Assembly (NCBI GenBank): GCA_033439265.1
Contig: JAVTVX010000015.1
Span: forward strand, 24,543,947 to 24,607,946
Source of the DNA: Dillenia suffruticosa
Lineage: Eukaryota > Streptophyta > Magnoliopsida > Dilleniales > Dilleniaceae
Direction of reading: 5' to 3'
Length of the DNA: 64,000 bases
Under the pieces are notes generated by a model that saw nothing but the letters and a program-made list of their open reading frames with translations, ran no database searches and had not been told where the DNA came from. The stretch's first letter is position 1; the number at the start of each line of letters is the position of its first letter. Both the position numbers and the translations under genes were made by a program. Shown piece by piece: positions 61,796-64,000 of this stretch.

Positions 61796-63565
61796 TGTTG
61801 AAGATATTTCACGGCTATAGAACTTAAGGAGTCACATCTCGATTCTCGGGTTTAAGCATGCGACAATCGTCATGTGACCTATGAGTACGTGTGATCACCA
61901 ACACGCACCCTGAGATCTCGCAAGACTATGAAAATACCATTTCCAATAAATTCAGCTCATGAAGAGGAATAAATAAGTATTTAATATTTCAAAATATAGA
62001 TTTTCAACTTTAGAAAAATGTATATATAAAAGTAGAATACATGCAACGTTTTCAAAATATAATTTTCAAAATACCCTCTGACTGATCCAACGACATGTCT
62101 CAAAAATTTTGCAACTAAATAGGACCAATACCACGGTTGGTCTAGAAAGGCTCTCTCCTCGACTAGATCTAGTTGGCGGTAGAGTAGCTTCTATTTTTGT
62201 ACTTTCTCTGAAAAATATAAAAAAGAGGGAGTATAAAATACTCAATAAGTAAAGTGCAATGACATATTGAATATAAATGAGGGATGAGAGCGATTATGCC
62301 AAATGATCATGTCAAATCATACAATTTCAAAATCAAATGCCATTTACATAAAACAAATTTTCCATGACTCTTATGACCACATCAACAATCAATTTTATTT
62401 TCCTTTCAAATTTTCTTTGAAATTTGTTGAAAATACATTCTACTGATAGCCGTTGGTAGAATTCGTCAAAAGATTTTCTACAATTTTCATAAAGCATTTC
62501 CCATCCTTAACGTTGACCCAGAATTCCGTGAGGTGTCGTCACGTTATCACGGAAACAACTTGAGGAGCTTCTCCATCCCGCTTACCACTAAACCCACGTC
62601 GCCCTAATGATCTCGGTCCATGGAGAGACTTGATTATAGTCATTTATTCTTTTCCATATACCATATTCATAATTCATTTCGTATTTCAATATCATAATTA
62701 TTCATAATAGAATGAAATTTCACAATTCACAATCAGAATTCAAATTGTAACATGATGCAAATAGTTCAAGAAATCAAGAATTGAGTCATGGATCAATCAA
62801 ATCATTTAAGTTGGACACACCATGATCACAAACATTTTTCAAATTTATTTCAAAATTCATTCCAAATTTTGCTTTGTAAATATTAATTAAAATCATTTTT
62901 ATCATCCATACTTAATATAACCATCCACTCACAATATTAGGGAAGATAGTTACTCCCAATTTTCTTCACATCAAGAGTATTGTCTTGATCAGCTTGTCCA
63001 ATCCCAAAATTTTTGTCACCAATTTCACTTTAAGTCGAGCTGACACCAAACTCTAGATTTTCTCTCACTAGAAAATCTCAAATTTTTCACTAAATTTAAT
63101 TTTCTAGAGATTGGGTTATGAGCTTTAAAGTCTTTAGAGCATGGGTTTTGTGGTGTATTGATTGATCTTTGATGGAAGCAAAGAAAGCGAGAAAAAGGTG
63201 TGATTTGAGAGGAAGAAGAGTGAGAGGAGAGATAAAATTTGGATTTCGTGGGTTGTAAAGTCTCATCTCCACCTTTAATCTACACTCATTTGTCTTATTT
63301 ACTTAGTTGCCCTCTTTCACTTCTATATTATACAAGTGTCCATCATGCCCTTTTTAGGTTATTGGGAAGATCAATTTTATGAATTTAAATACTTGTGGTT
63401 CTGCTCTATTAAAAAAATGTACTCAATAATGGTAAGAAAAATTTGGAATGAGAAATAAAATTTATGAGAAATAAATTAGAAATAATAAAAAAATAAAATA
63501 TTCAAAAATTTATAATAAAATATAAATTGTATAGCACCGAAAAAAAAAACAGAGAGAGAGAGGAG

Positions 63566-63633
63566 GTGCTGCATTTTGGAGTGAAACGCAGCACTCTCCC
63601 CCCAAATTGAATTAGGGCTTTAAGCCCTAATTC
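63566..63633. repeat. Two adjacent hairpins before the (TC)n tract
   Basis: 63566-63594 has arms GTGCTGC and GCAGCAC (extended by TTT/AAA past one mismatch). 63609-63633 is a perfect inverted repeat with 12 bp arms, GAATTAGGGCTT and AAGCCCTAATTC, around one central T. Confidence 0.85.
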
Positions 63634-63662
63634 TCTCTCTCATCCCATCTCTCTCTCTCTCT

Positions 63663-63664
<2 letters not shown>

Positions 63665-63703
<39 letters not shown>
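63665..63703 (+). repeat. (TC)n microsatellite
   Basis: About 19 units, immediately left of the CpG-rich island. Reading (GA)n on the other strand produces a long artefactual Arg/Glu frame. Confidence 0.95.
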
Positions 63704-63706
<3 letters not shown>

Positions 63707-64000
63707 TCTTCTCCCGCAGCCGCGCCCGATCACCGCTGCCTGCACCGCCGCTCGTTACCATCGCCACCGCACCTAGCCGCCGCTGCGCCTTCCTTCCAGC
63801 AAGCATGCCATAGCCGCCTCGCTTTCCTCCCGTGAGCGCTACCCCACCGCAAGCGCGACTACAGCTCCTCCGCTGCAACGTGATACTCCCTGCACGAGCC
63901 CAGCGTGCCACAGCGTGCGATCTCCCGCGAGCAACGCCTTCCAACTTTGCACGAGCGCAAGCGCCCCTGCGCGATCCCTGCATGAGCTCCAACGCGACCC
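63704..64000. other. CpG-rich island at the right edge
   Basis: About 300 bp, strongly GC-rich and dense in CpG, in an otherwise AT-rich window. The minus-strand frame through it is Arg/Ala/Gly-rich and looks like a composition artefact. Either the transcribed part of an LTR or the 5' end of a host gene beyond the window. Confidence 0.5.

Larger units (their letters stand above)
61826..64000. mobile_element. Probable LTR-type sequence of another retrotransposon, running off the window
   Basis: GTCACATCTCGATTCTCGGG near 61831, close to the end of the copia fragment, resembles the TGTCACATCCCGATTCTCGGG-type end of plant gypsy-like LTRs. The following 2.1 kb has no ORF. From 63540 it becomes (TC)n and then CpG-rich, like the transcribed part of some plant LTRs. 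No second LTR, primer-binding site or gag is visible, so this is inference; a gene promoter and leader at the right edge is the alternative. Confidence 0.35.

Noticed and set aside
63663..63992. 109-codon minus-strand Arg/Ala/Gly-rich frame
   Set aside because: Compositional artefact of CpG-rich sequence plus a (GA)n tail; no domain.

Overview
The window is plant nuclear DNA, most likely from a eudicot. It is AT-rich, carries long (CT)n and (TA)n tracts, one intron-containing plant-specific transcription factor gene, and many plant transposon families. I see no bacterial-type operons, rRNA genes, functional tRNA genes or CRISPR arrays. Only one gene is convincingly intact: an INDETERMINATE DOMAIN (IDD) zinc-finger factor of the IDD14/15(SGR5)/16 clade, on the plus strand at 51609-53888 with three coding exons. 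Most other open frames are shadows of low-complexity DNA or pieces of decayed transposons.

Region by region. 1-10530 is AT-rich intergenic DNA with a decayed SINE (3597-3786), two copies of a short tRNA-like repeat, and a GC-enriched promoter-like island (9160-9530). 10533-46276 is a transposon complex about 36 kb long. Its backbone is a decayed CACTA (En/Spm) DNA transposon, present as three partial tandem copies (about 11200-16657, 21985-27625 resumed at 38552-39672, and 39694-46255). A copia-type LTR retrotransposon (27626-38551, minus strand) interrupts the middle copy. The first copy carries the same LTR at the same insertion point plus about 3.1 kb of the same internal sequence, so the retrotransposon was already in place when the roughly 10.8 kb unit was duplicated. 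The third copy keeps the empty site (near 45121).

Three younger insertions sit in the complex and can be bounded exactly by comparing copies: a 404 bp Mutator-like foldback element (18161-18564, 9 bp duplication), a 295 bp solo LTR (25079-25373, CTTAT duplication) and a 1743 bp non-autonomous CACTA element (40513-42255, CAT duplication) built from GCGACGAA-type repeats.

46277-51120 is intergenic with weak coding-like remnants and leads into the long pyrimidine-rich leader of the IDD gene. Downstream, 53889-60560 holds simple repeats, an unexplained block of normal GC content (about 56440-57250), a SINE with a 17 bp target duplication (57686-57912) and a complete TRIM retroelement with CATTT duplications (57999-58486). 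60560-61795 is a broken copia gag-protease fragment on the plus strand. From about 61830 to the end is probable LTR-type sequence, passing through a (TC)n tract into a CpG-rich island.

All calls come from reading the sequence and comparing segments within the window. No database search, alignment score or expression evidence was available.
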